From Plasmodiophora brassicae (Eukaryota > Endomyxa: Phytomyxea > Phytomyxea > Plasmodiophorida): a stretch of 64,000 bases of DNA. The notes below the pieces were generated by a model, which was given only the letters and a program-made list of their open reading frames with translations, did not search any database and was not told the origin of the DNA. Positions 21,663-31,697 of this stretch are shown here, in pieces (within the stretch, counting starts at the first letter, position 1; every line of letters starts with the position of its first letter). A program made the translations under genes and the position numbers. Location of the stretch: the NCBI GenBank assembly GCA_036867785.1, contig CP145421.1:1054001-1118000 (forward strand). The letters are read 5' to 3'.

Positions 21663-22008
21663 ATTAGGTCGACACGCGCGTCCGCCGACTCAGCATGACG
21701 TCGTCCTGCCGTCTGCCGAAGACGGCGCTGGGTGCGGCGCCCGTCGCAGGACGTACATCGGTGTCGCGATCGGCAGACCAGCCAAGGGTGTTGCCGACCT
21801 CGCCAACAGCATAGAATGCGTCTCTTCCCTGTCCTGCAGGTCGTCCTGCAGAACAGCGACGTCTAGCGCCGCCTGCTGTGGACGACCCCAGCGACATAGT
21901 CTGCCGACACCGATGTACGTCCTGCGATGGGCGCCGCACCCAGCGCCGTCTTCGGCAGACGGCAGGACGACGTCATGCTGAGTCGGCGGACGCGCGTGTC
22001 GATCTAAT
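21663..22008. repeat. 104-bp near-perfect inverted repeat with 138-nt spacer
   Basis: Left arm 21663-21766 and right arm 21905-22008 are reverse complements with two mismatches in 104 positions. The arms are R1-type sequence, GC-rich, and read as unrelated short frames on both strands. The near identity indicates a recent inverted duplication. A transcript would form a very stable 104-bp hairpin. Confidence 0.9.
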
Positions 22009-22030
22009 GCAGCAGCTGGCCTATACTCGT

Positions 22031-22582
22031 GCACACCAGCCCCGCAAGTCGCCCTGGCCGCAGCCCGCTCGCAGCGGCAGCAATCGCTGGAGTCGACAAA
22101 GGGCGAGGAGCCAGTCGTCGTTCCGGGCCACCGGGTTTGGCTCCGTCTGCGATACGACCATGCCAGACCCTGACCAGACGAGAAAAACGGAATGTCGTGC
22201 ATTGGAGCACGCAAGTAGGACCGAATGCCACGCCTGATCAACTTGACGGCACACACCGTGGAGCGCGTTGCTTGATCAAGCAACGCGCTGTGTCAACGCC
22301 GTCAATTTGCATAAATGCACCCCGCTGTCAGGGCTGATTCGACCTTGGTGCCCGGTCCGAAATCGGTTGGAAGGGCCGCATGTGCAAGTCGCCAAATCTG
22401 CGAGTGGTTGTCATTGCCAGCGCCCCAGCAGGGAACATGTTCGGCGCTACAACGAGCCCACGGTCCCGAAGTTCGATGCTGTCGTTCTCGATGCAGACAA
22501 TGTCGACGGGCGCGCTTGACAAGGGACGCAACTTGGTGCTATGTACATGTACGTGGTGGCGGACTGCGCTTCGTTAAGGAGA
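22031..22582. other. Intergenic stretch with a 28-bp palindrome
   Basis: Apart from the perfect palindrome at 22262-22289 I see no gene or repeat landmark here. Confidence 0.4.
22262..22289. repeat. Perfect 28-bp palindrome
   Basis: Fourteen bases (AGCGCGTTGCTTGA) are followed immediately by their exact reverse complement, with no loop. It contains TGATCA at the centre. No function can be read from it. Confidence 0.85.
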
Positions 22583-23694
22583 CACACCCGCTGTACAACG
22601 CCCTTTCCTATCTGATTATGGTTTGGCACGGTCGCGAAGGCTGGCCTATCGCATTCAAGCAAGACACGGGCGTCACGTTGAAGGCGCACACGCAGTACCT
22701 CTCCAGCAACGCGACATTGGCGACAACGTCCTCATTAATTCGGTGTCGTAAGCTGTTTCCACAGTCGTGGTGCATCAGTATCTTCGCACCGAGCAGCAGA
22801 ACCTGCTGTAAGTTCGTCAGAACCAGGACACCAAGCTACGACGTGGTTCTTCGCTGTGCTGGTCGCCGCAAGATAGGCCAGCAACCCTGCAACAGTACTT
22901 ACCCCTGACCTTCCAATATACATCTCCTTTCCGATGAACTTAAATCCTCACTCGCCGTTCATCCTCTCTTTCGACGCCACAAGCACCCTCCCGCCCCTCG
23001 GCACCAGCATATTCGTGCGGCACACGATGGCGGATCGATCGGGCGACGCATCGTCCTTCCGTCCACGTGCCGTCGTCACGGGGGGCGACGCCCCAATGCG
23101 GTGCGAAGGTTGGCCGCCGCCGGCGCCGCGCGCCACCAACAGACGATAATGCTGGCGTACCAAGCCTCCGCCGACATGCCCATTTTCGCATGCGGGAGGC
23201 CCGGGCTTCTCGGTTGAGTAAGTACACTCTATTGTCGACAATCGTGCCATGGTTCTTGCGCCAACAACATCTGGCCGCAGAGCCCCATCTGTGGTGGCCG
23301 ACGGGCCACCTTCGTCATCGATCAACAACCTGCATGTCCGGCCTTGGCGTGGCCCGATACCGACATGCGCTTGGCACTGCCCTCGGACATGATGGCGACC
23401 TGAAGTGCCTGACTAGTGGCCTCGGAGCGCCTGACTGGTAGCCTCGGAGCGACGCTCACAACCTTCCTGGCCAGGTCTGTCCACACGGACTTTCACTCCA
23501 GTTTGACGTGGGCGGCCATCATGTCGCGCGCAGTCTCTGGAGGAGCTATTCAGGCAGGCGCACGTCGACGCCGCGGCCGCGAACAGGGCCGTCAGGGAGG
23601 CGCGGGACGCCAACCCCGATGACCCGCGCCTGGCCGGCATGGAGCGCGACGCCGACCGCGCCGGTGCTGCCCGCGACGCTGCCCTGGCCGCCTA
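22583..23694 (+). repeat. Segmental duplication, copy 2
   Basis: Second copy of 7427-8558 with scattered substitutions and small indels. It ends within the kinase first exon, at GCCCTGGCCGCC, after which the sequence is unrelated. Confidence 0.65.
23521..23694 (+). pseudogene. Truncated copy of kinase exon 1
   Basis: Corresponds to the start of the kinase gene at 8390. After ATG TCG there are 4 extra bases, which shift the frame relative to the intact copy. The duplication stops before the exon's end, so no kinase domain is present. Clearly a non-functional fragment of a host gene. Confidence 0.7.
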
Positions 23695-24183
23695 TGTCGC
23701 GTCACGTCCCGCCGCCCCGCCCGCCGGTACTTCTTGCCTCGATTTACGCGTGGCTATATTTTGATAACGCTGGTTGGACTTCTAGAGGACACGACGACCC
23801 TCGTAGGCGATTGGTTTCTCGTCGCTGCAAGAAAGACGGTTGCCCATGTATATGCTTTATTTCGGCGTCCAGGGCCGGATTGGCAACAATTGGGGTCCAC
23901 TGCTGATAGTTCTCAACGGCGTTATCGCCAACATGCACCCGCCCTCAGCCGTTGGTTTTCGCTGATAATGTTCGCGAACAGTTCTTTGATATTATAGCGC
24001 GCAGCCGTACCTGTCGGGGACGGTTGGGATCGCGGCGCTGTTCCTGTTCCTGTTTCGAGTCTGCAACCGCCGTCGTTAAAGGCTGGTGCACTTCGCCGAC
24101 GAGCGAAGCACAACTAAACCTATCCTGTTGTCCCGCGTCTGCAGACCCTTGACGGCAGTGCATGACATTGGGTTTTAGGAAAT
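23695..24183. other. Region between duplication and LINE; one hydrophobic frame
   Basis: A + strand frame at 23734-23997 starts with a hydrophobic stretch of about 20 residues that could be a membrane segment. It has no copy elsewhere and no recognisable family. I consider it doubtful as a gene. Confidence 0.3.
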
Positions 24184-24193
24184 TCTCATGTAT

Positions 24194-24655
24194 TCACCCG
24201 TTGTTCAGGCGGGGAAACGAAGCTGGACGACGCCCGGCGTCGCTCGGAAGCGATGCCGGGTCGACAGCGGGGACCAGTCGCCCGAGCAGCTGATGATTGT
24301 ACGCACTGCGCCGCTCAGCCAAATATGGCGAGCGGCGGCAGTGCGGTGCTCGGCGCGCGATGCGATCGTGTCGCATGGCGCTGGTCGTGATGGAGATTGG
24401 GATGTTGGGTGCCGTGCTGCGGTTCCCGAAGGCCATGGCCACCGACGACTTCATCAACGAGTCCATGCCCGCGAGCGACGCTTTCGAATGATCCGAGAAG
24501 GCGAGGCCGTACTCGGCGCGGGCGCGAACCCAGCAGAATATGAGCAGTCGCTTGCGGGCCAGGGACAAGTGCTTGGTCGCCAGGGCGCCGGTCCGTCCGA
24601 TCGCCATCAGCAGCGACTTGGCCTTCCCCGTCCGGTCCTGGAGCTGGGCATCGTG
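24194..24655 (-). pseudogene. LINE copy 2, continuation after a frameshift
   Basis: This frame aligns with the thumb and downstream region of copies 1 and 3: LATKHLSLARKR corresponds to FSTKHLSIVRKT, and RARAEYGLAFSD to RSRAEYGLTISN. It ends at a stop at 24194 well before the C-terminus seen in copy 3, so the 3' part is also lost. Confidence 0.7.
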
Positions 24656-26601
24656 GGCGAATCACCGCCACGCATACCCATGCCCAGGAACTTGGTCGGG
24701 GACGCCAGGTCGGCCTCGTCTGGGATTTCGTCCCCATTAATCGTGAACGTCGCGCCGCGGCGGTCCCTCGTCACCTGCGACTTCCTCGCGTTAAACACGA
24801 ACCGATGCCGGCGGGCGTACTCCTCGCAGTAGTCCAGCATCCGCTGTGCAACGTCGTCCGACAACGCGTACAGAGACGTGTCGTCGGCGAACATCTGCGC
24901 AGGGACCGGCTGGTCGTACAGCGAGGGTGCAACGCGCCCGAAGACGCGGCACAGCCCGGCCGGCAGGTCGTCGATCTGAATGTTGAACAGGAACGGGGAC
25001 AGCACGGCGCCCTGGAAGACGCCGACCAGCACGTCGATCGCGCTCGACAGCTGCCCGTCCAGCATCACCTGAAACGTGCACCCGTCGAACAGCGACTGGA
25101 CGACAGCGACAACGTGAGCGGGGACGCCGCGCGCCAGCAACTTCTCGTAGACGAGCTGCCGCTCGGTCGTGTCGAACGCCTTCTGGATGTCCAGGAGGAT
25201 CGTCGTGACCGGCTGCTTCAGCCGCCGGTACTTGTCGATCAGCTCGCTGGCGACCCAGATCGCCTCCGGACACCCGATCCCGTCCTGGAACCCGAACTGG
25301 AGGCGGTGCACGCGCAGCCAGTCACGCGACTGCATCAGCCAGACGAGGCAGCGCTCGTACGTCTTCCGCAGGTGCGACTGGAGCGCGATGCCCCGCCAGC
25401 TGCCCGGGTCCATGGAATCGCAGTCCTTCTTCAGCAACGGCTTCATGAAGGCCGACTTCCACGCCGACGGCACCAGCTGAAGCGCGTAGAAGACGACGAA
25501 CATGGCCGAGATCCATTGCGAGGCAGCCTCCGTGTCGCCTTTGAACACGTCGAGCGGCAGGTTGTCCGGGCCGATGCCCTTCATCCAGGCCTGCCGTCCG
25601 ATCGCGCTCGCGACGGCGCCGGGGCTGAACGCGCCGGCCTCTTCTGGGTCCAGGTCGGCGGGACGGCACGGTCGGCGGTAGTCGACTCGATCGGGAGCGT
25701 CGGCGGTGCGGTCGAACACGTCGCGATACTTGTCGGCAAACTGCTCGAGCGACGGGCGCTGCGACGGCCGCAGCTCGGCCGACTGGGCGAACACGCGGCG
25801 CATCTTGGAGAGGAAGAAGCCCAGATCGACCGTCTGCATGGCGCGCCAGTCGACCGGCATGACCCGCGTGTGGCCTCGCCGGGACTGGTCGCGCCGCCAG
25901 CAGGCCCGCCGCTCGACCGTCGTCCGGATCACGTCCATCGAGTAGTCGTACAACGCGTCGATGGCGCCCTGCATGGCCTGGCGGTCGCCGTTGACCAGGT
26001 CGTCGGCGTCGGCGGCCGCCTGCCGCCACATGCTCAGTAGATGGTTGTAGCAGGGGTGGAGCAGCTCGGCCAGCAGGGGACCCGTCTCCTCGTCGGCAAA
26101 CAGCCGGCGACCCCACGACCAGCGCTTGGGGTCGGACAGATCCGGTGGGTCCAGATCGAGTCGCGTCAACAGGAGGCGGTGGCCGGTCGAGTGGGGCGGG
26201 TCCGTGATCGTCAGCGTGGCGTCGACGCCCGCGAGCGAGAAATCGACAATCGATCGCCCGCCGCGTCCGCCCAGGTACGTGTACCGCGTCGGCTCGTAGC
26301 GCAGGTCAGCGTTCAGCAGCTGCAGGGCGTTCGCGCCGGCAAAGTCATGGACGACCTCGCCCCGGGAATCAGACTGGTGGTCACCGGTCAGACGCCCGAG
26401 GTGGGCGTTGAAGTCGCCCGTGACGATGGCGACGTCGTCCTCGCGGACGACCTCGGCGAGCGCCTGCGACAGGCCGGACAGCACACACTCGTACAGCGGC
26501 AGCGGGAACGACTGCGTGCAGTGTGGAGGTTTAGGGACTTTTCTAATGAGTAGGGCCGTCTGACAGCTGACAACGCATGACGCAAGAAGAAATCGGCCCA
26601 A
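24607..26601 (-). CDS. LINE endonuclease (partial) and reverse transcriptase ORF, copy 2
   Basis: A 664-residue frame. Endonuclease motifs near the start: VTGDFNAH (about 26405-26425), then YTYLGG, SIVDFSLAG and the STGHRLLL end motif, where family members usually have SDH. RT follows: GPDNLPLDVFK, SWRGIALQSHLRK, LQFGFQDGIG, LLDIQKAFDT, GVFQGAVLSPFLFN, catalytic MFADDTSLYA near 24880 and FNARKS. After FLGMGMRG (near 24660) the alignment with copies 1 and 3 moves to another frame, so a frameshift cuts off the last 150 or so residues. The open end lacks an ATG. Confidence 0.85.
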   Translation of the reverse strand: MGRFLLASCVVSCQTALLIRKVPKPPHCTQSFPLPLYECVLSGLSQALAEVVREDDVAIVTGDFNAHLGRLTGDHQSDSRGEVVHDFAGANALQLLNADLRYEPTRYTYLGGRGGRSIVDFSLAGVDATLTITDPPHSTGHRLLLTRLDLDPPDLSDPKRWSWGRRLFADEETGPLLAELLHPCYNHLLSMWRQAAADADDLVNGDRQAMQGAIDALYDYSMDVIRTTVERRACWRRDQSRRGHTRVMPVDWRAMQTVDLGFFLSKMRRVFAQSAELRPSQRPSLEQFADKYRDVFDRTADAPDRVDYRRPCRPADLDPEEAGAFSPGAVASAIGRQAWMKGIGPDNLPLDVFKGDTEAASQWISAMFVVFYALQLVPSAWKSAFMKPLLKKDCDSMDPGSWRGIALQSHLRKTYERCLVWLMQSRDWLRVHRLQFGFQDGIGCPEAIWVASELIDKYRRLKQPVTTILLDIQKAFDTTERQLVYEKLLARGVPAHVVAVVQSLFDGCTFQVMLDGQLSSAIDVLVGVFQGAVLSPFLFNIQIDDLPAGLCRVFGRVAPSLYDQPVPAQMFADDTSLYALSDDVAQRMLDYCEEYARRHRFVFNARKSQVTRDRRGATFTINGDEIPDEADLASPTKFLGMGMRGGDSPTMPSSRTGRGRPSRC

Positions 26602-26620
26602 AAAAATCGCATTTATGGAC
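26548..26620 (-). repeat. LINE 5' leader shared with copy 1
   Basis: Homologous to 12965-13050, though joined to a different internal point of the LINE coding sequence. Confidence 0.55.
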
Positions 26621-26689
26621 CCAGTTTTTTGGGACGTTAAGCCCCTTTGCCGAGCAACGTTGCCGCTTTAGCTTTCGCCCACGCCGGTG

Positions 26690-28280
26690 GCGGCAGTATG
26701 GGACCTGTGGACGACATCGCGCCTCCGGCCGACGGATGCCGTGTCGGCGTGAATCAGTCGCCGACTCCGTGTTGCGCTGCGACTGACGACGCTGACGATG
26801 CAGCCGATCGCCCACGTCCCCTGCCAATCGCCGACGATCCGACGACCAAGCCGGTGGTCGACGCCGCCCACTACATCGCCGTACACGGCTTCCCGATACG
26901 CCACGATGTTCACCATCGCACCTCGCCGATCGCCGACGACCTGTCGCGACCGCGTGCCCTGCCAGTGTCTGCGCCGTAAGCCGTTGCACCTCGAGGACAG
27001 GTACGAGTCATCGTTTGTTGCACAGTGTCCCAGGCCCTCTGACGCGTTCGACACCGCCCTTATGCAGTCTCATGCCGTCGAGTCGGACCAGGTCCAACAT
27101 GACCCCGGCGTGGTGGCTTCCGACGCTTGGAACAATTGGTCATGCACGCCCCATGCCCGGCACCATGCGTTGATAGCGGGCTAACCAGTCGATGTCGTCG
27201 CCGGCCTCCCTGTCTGCGTGTCGAGCGGTGCCTGCCTGCTGCGTTGTGTTCGTCCTCGCGTCTCTCGAGTCGTCGACGTCCCGAGGCGCCTGCTCGCTGT
27301 TCCTGCGATCGACTGTGACGTAATCGATGCATCCCACTGGACGTATTGCCAACGCGCCCAACACGTCTGGACGACGCCATGCTCCGGTACGGACCGCTGT
27401 CTAATGCAAATGATCACGGCCTCACACGTTCTGCACAGGACACTGCCGTCGCCAGTTACGACGCTGCCGGTCGTCAATGCCGCCCACTACATCGCGATAT
27501 TCGACTAAGTTCGCGTCTGCAGGCTGCGGGTCCCCAACGACCCGTCGTGCTGCTCGCCGTGCTTACGTCCGCGTCGAAGTCACCGCCGAGCACCGACATG
27601 GGCCAACGGGATCACCTGCAACGCGACCATAAGGGGTCCTGCTGGGCTTCTGTGCATCTCCTGGTCAGGAGCGTGTCGTTGCCAAGATGCCCCATCGCCT
27701 GATACGGCTGCCTGCCCTGCTTGCGTCCGCGCCGACGTCGCTGCGACCGGGCCAACACATCGTCTACTAGGACAGCGGAACGTGATCATCTTCCTTAAGC
27801 GCGCCCAATATCTCTGGGTGCGATTCCAGGACAGGTATAGTTTCTCGGCTGATGCGATATGACCTTCGCCTCTGACATGTGATGAACAGGCTAAGCCAGC
27901 TGCCGTGGGACGTCGCTTGTCCATCATGGGAGCCTTCAAGCAGCCGTGGTTCTGCCAAATTGTCATTCTGCTCCACACGTGACGCGGTCGACTGCCCCAC
28001 CCTAGCCGCCGGATGCAATTCGCCGTCTGCCCTGAACCGTCCTGCGATGACGGGCACTGGTGCAAATGCGTCGCCGGCCCCCCATCTGCCTGGTCGGCTG
28101 CCTCTGCCAACTCTGCTGGTTGCCCAGCAGGGTAGCGGTGCCCAGCGCCCGTTGCTGCCGGAAGCCTCGCGGACACCTGACTTTCGACAACGATCGTGCA
28201 GCATCCTTGACGCTATATCCCGATAACCGTGGCCGTTCAATACACGCTGAACATGTTGACATGCGCGTACACCCACACGT
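26690..28280 (+). repeat. R1 dispersed repeat, copy 7
   Basis: Landmarks include the start box near 26760, GAGGACAGGTACGAGTCATCG near 26995, GCACCATGCGTTGATAG near 27161, TCCTGCTGGGCTTCTG near 27648, CCAGGACAGGTATAG near 27826 and TTCAATACACGCTG near 28229. The part 27105-27430 matches 13555-13880 closely, so this flank and the flank of LINE copy 1 descend from one arrangement. Confidence 0.55.
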
Positions 28281-28287
28281 GAAGAGC

Positions 28288-28890
28288 GTAACCAAGGAAC
28301 AGTACATTCGTATGTGTGAGACCCGCTGCCCGCAACGGGCGGAGGGTGCCGTGTTGCTCCTCGACGTAAGCGGGCGTTAATACATTTTCAGAATTTCAGT
28401 AAGGTGCAGGTGCCGTACATGTACGAGTTGATGACAATAAGACCAACCGAAGGGGATCGTAGCCAAGGAACAATACTCTCGATCGGATGTCTCAGACCCG
28501 CTATCCGCAACGGGGAGACAGTGCCGAATTGCCCTTCGTCGTAATCGGGAGCGTTAACACACTTTACGAATTTCAATACGGTGCAGAGGCCATCCCTTTA
28601 CAAGTTTACGACAATAAGACAAACCTAAAGGGAAGGTAACCGAGGAACAATACACTCGGAGGTGTGTGGCCCGCTGTCCGCAACGAGGAGAGAGTGCCGA
28701 ATTGCTCCTCGTCGTAACCGGGAGCGTTAACACATTTTAACAATTTCAGCAAGATGCAGGGGCCAAACGTTTACGAGTTCCCGACAAACGTAAAGGGAAC
28801 GTAACCGAGGAACAATACAGTCGGATGTGTGGGACCCGCTGTCCGCAAAGGGTGGAGAGTGCCGAATTTCTCTTCGCGGTTCTTCGGAGG
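28288..28890. repeat. Tandem array, about 3.6 units of 165-177 bp
   Basis: Units begin at the recurring GTAACCGAGGAACAATACA-type motif at 28288, 28459, 28636 and 28801. Each carries a GACCCGCTGTCCGCAACG-like box, a GTGCCGAATTGCTC-like box, and CGTTAACACATTTT followed by AATTTCAG. Units have diverged by substitutions and small indels. The array is AT-richer than its surroundings and has no coding potential. Confidence 0.9.
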
Positions 28891-28989
28891 GAAGGTACTC
28901 GACATTAAACGAGGGCAGTCGAGTTCGTACCTACTGATCTAGTTCCATCTCGGTATATGGATTTCCAATGAAGGCTGGCCTCGGCGAAA

Positions 28990-30070
28990 GTCCAGCAGGG
29001 CGCACCACTCCGTAGTTGCGTCGTCGTCGTCGCCGACGACCCGGCTACGCTGCCTGTCGTCAACGTCGTCCACGACATCGCCGTAAACGGTTCAACGGGT
29101 GTTCTGCGCCGTCGCACATCGCGGGTCGCCGACGACATGTCGTGCCTGCCTGACCTGCTTGCGTCCCCGCCGCCGTCTCCGCCGACCATATCGTCACGGG
29201 CCAAGGCGTCCCCAACGAAGGCAACGCAACCTGCTGCGGCTCAGTACCTCTGGATGATGAATTGTATTCAGAACAGGTAAGTAGTATCGCGTATGACAAG
29301 CAACCATGGGCTGAGACATGTGCTGGACAGGAGACGGCAGCCGTCGATGCCGGGCGGTGCCAGGCGGTCCGACCACCTGCTCCACACCTGGGGCTATCGC
29401 ATGTCGCGTATCCCCGACGACAGGTCCACGCCGACGTCGCCGCCGACCATATCGGCACGTGTAAAACGCATCCCCGGGGAAGGCAATGCAACCTGCTGCT
29501 GGTGTGTCAACGCGCTCAGTACCTCTGGATGAAGTATATCCAGAACAGGTACGCCGTAGCGCGTATGACCAGCGACCATGACCTCTGACATGTGATGGAC
29601 AGGAGACGGCAGCCGTAGCTGTACCGCATCGTCAGGCTTGCGACCACCTGGTCCCACGCCTGAGGCGACGCCTACCCCCTGTCGATCGCTGCGGTTGGTC
29701 GTTCGCGTCCCTGCCATAAACCCGTCATTCCATGTCGGCCACAGCGAGCAAGGGCGCCGCCAGCGCCACCGTCCGCAAGCCCAGCTGCGCATGCCTACGC
29801 TGCTGGTTGCCCAACGTCCATTTCTACCGGCCGCCACGCGAACGCCTGCTATCTGATGACGATCGCCACCATCCCGGCCGGCGTATCGCGGCAACCAGGA
29901 CCGTTCAATACAGGCAGAACCAGTTGTCACGCGTGTACACCGGCCATGCATGGCTTCCTGGCGTCAGCTGGTGCCGACCAGAGCAGGGCGGGACGCCTTC
30001 CGTCCCCAGCGTGTTCATCGACGTTGCGCCCGTCCCTTCATGTCGACGCATATGAAACCCATCCCATGAC
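28990..30070 (+). repeat. R1 dispersed repeat, copy 8
   Basis: Start box near 29005, CTGCCTGTCGTCAACG near 29050, a duplicated inner part (29150-29330 resembles 29420-29610), AACCAGGACCGTTCAATAC near 29895 and the end of the unit near 30060. It abuts the 3' end of unit A. Confidence 0.55.
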
Positions 30071-30182
30071 GTTGCCATGCCTGGTTAGGCCAAGCAATGC
30101 CTACCCTTACAATCGACCATCGACGCTCTCGATGCTGCACCTCAAACAGACCCGTCCCGTGTGTTAAGTTACAAATACAAGT

Positions 30183-31671
30183 TTATGAACGGATACCATT
30201 GCATCTGTAGAAGAGCAGCCTGTAGACGCGCTTGTGGAGCAGGCTAGCCACTTGGGACTCTCCATACCGCACTAGGCGATTGGTGTCGCAGAAGACCCAG
30301 GAACCACCGGGTTGCTTGACCCAGGATATATAATGCCCTTCATCGTGCCCAGCCAATTGGGTGTCACTACCCTGGTAATCGACCAGGCCAACGAGATCGA
30401 AGTACGCTCTGCCAGTCTGAAACGTCACTTCTGGCACCACGTCCTGCCCACAGGAGATATCAGACATCCAAGAGATCCACCCATCATCATCGCTTGATGT
30501 CCTGCACCTACCACCGTGGTCCTACGACGCGCCATGCTGATCTGCGCTCCGTCAGGGCCGGGTTGCTGGACGATCTCCATCGGATCCTGCCGAACAATCA
30601 ACAGTGACCCCGGCGTTGGACTCCTGGCCATGTGGCGGAACGTTGTCGACCGGTGCTCGACATCGTGACCAGGTTGGCAGGGAACGTTGGAGGTGCACCT
30701 CCTGGTGATCGTCTCCGACTGCTCCCCGACCAGAACCGTTGAGAGTTTGACTCGCCGGTGGCAGCCCTGCAGCATGACGACGGGCTGCTGACAAGGCGGG
30801 CGCGACGAGGCATGGCCGCAGGTGGCACACGTATCAACCACGTGTTCGACGAACTCGACGAGACTGCCAACAATCGGCTGTCCATCAGCGCCGACCATAC
30901 GGTATGCCTCCATCTGCGATAGCAGTTCCAGGACGAAGTCGTCTGCGTCGTGCTGATGTCCGGCAGGAAACGACCGTGTCGCCCGGTCGGCGTTGCCCAG
31001 GCTGCTGATGAGCTCAACGAGCGCGTACGACGCCACGTTCGCATCCAGGCGGGGGTTCATCACCTGGTTGAACAGGCCCACCCAGGGCGCGTCGCCCGAC
31101 ACGCGGTGCCATCCAGGCAAACGACGCAGGATATGGACCGGTGCAATGGCGAAGCAAATCTGCCGGCAGACGCCGGCCGCATCCACGTTCGATATGCCCG
31201 CTGGAAGTAGCGTGTCAGCACCACACTCCTGAACGTCAACTTCAGCAGCGTCGATGACAATTGGATCGCGTTTCGTACCTGCGCAGGAGGTTCCGACCCT
31301 TGGGCGGGATCGCTGTGGGCGATTCGTTCGGTGCGGCTCGAACGGTCGACAGCAGGTCGTTCGTGGACCTGCAGTTATTGCACGCATGTCAGCTGTCTCC
31401 CTCGCCACAGTACCGGCGTTGGCAATTGGCAAACCTGTCTGCGCTTCCTCGCTGGGCGTTTCGCGAGGAGAGCCACTTGAACCCTCCTCCGCTTGCAAGT
31501 AAGCTTGGGTGCCTGCAATGTCACGGGGGTTCAGTCTACACCCCGCTCGCAATACCTTCTAACCCAAATCACCCTGTACTCCGACGACCTGGAGGACGAC
31601 TCGCAAACGTCGTTCGTGTCCTGGGACGGTGCGTCGCTGTCGTCGTCGCTCGACATCGGGTCCACATCCAT
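30183..31671 (-). CDS. USP-type (C19) deubiquitinase-like protein, unit A
   Basis: Last gene of unit A. An acidic Ser/Asp-rich start (ATG 31671 or 31656) is followed by a long frame (31552-30425) and a C-terminal frame (30467-30183). USP signatures: Cys box GISN-x6-GVCRQIC, HQHDADDFVLELL (the QDAxEF box), a CATCG zinc knuckle, then GHDEGHYISWVK, WVFCDTNRLVRY and a YRLLFYRC end. The family cleaves ubiquitin from proteins. About 55 bp separate it from the giant gene upstream. The frame is not continuous, so this copy is either spliced or damaged; the catalytic boxes themselves are recognisable. A CATAAA sequence lies just past the stop in - strand sense, where units B and C have AATAAA. Confidence 0.7.
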
Positions 31672-31697
31672 CGTACTCTGTTCAGGCCCACAGTGGA

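Larger units (their letters stand above)
20760..22030 (+). repeat. R1 dispersed repeat, copy 6, split by a retroposon
   Basis: The left half (20760-21206) has the start box and the CCGTCCTGCAGG box. The right half (21382-22030) continues in order with the GCAGCTGAGCGGCG box and the CCTGTCCTGCAGGTCGTCC box. A SINE-like insertion separates the halves, and the right half has been folded back into a long inverted repeat. Confidence 0.6.
24194..26601 (-). mobile_element. Non-LTR (LINE) retrotransposon copy 2, keeps part of the endonuclease
   Basis: Same family as copy 1. It reaches further 5' and retains the C-terminal half of an AP-endonuclease-type domain, which shows that the family is APE-type. 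The coding sequence runs to about 24194 with one frameshift. The 5' end carries the leader also seen in copy 1 and then R1 sequence. No target-site duplication was found. Confidence 0.8.

Noticed and set aside
24805-26040. Long + strand open frame of 411 codons
   Set aside because: Antisense shadow of LINE copy 2; no conserved counterpart opposite the other LINE copies.
28288-28890. CRISPR-like array
   Set aside because: Units are about 170 bp and diverge along their whole length, with no short identical repeat and variable spacers. The context is eukaryotic.
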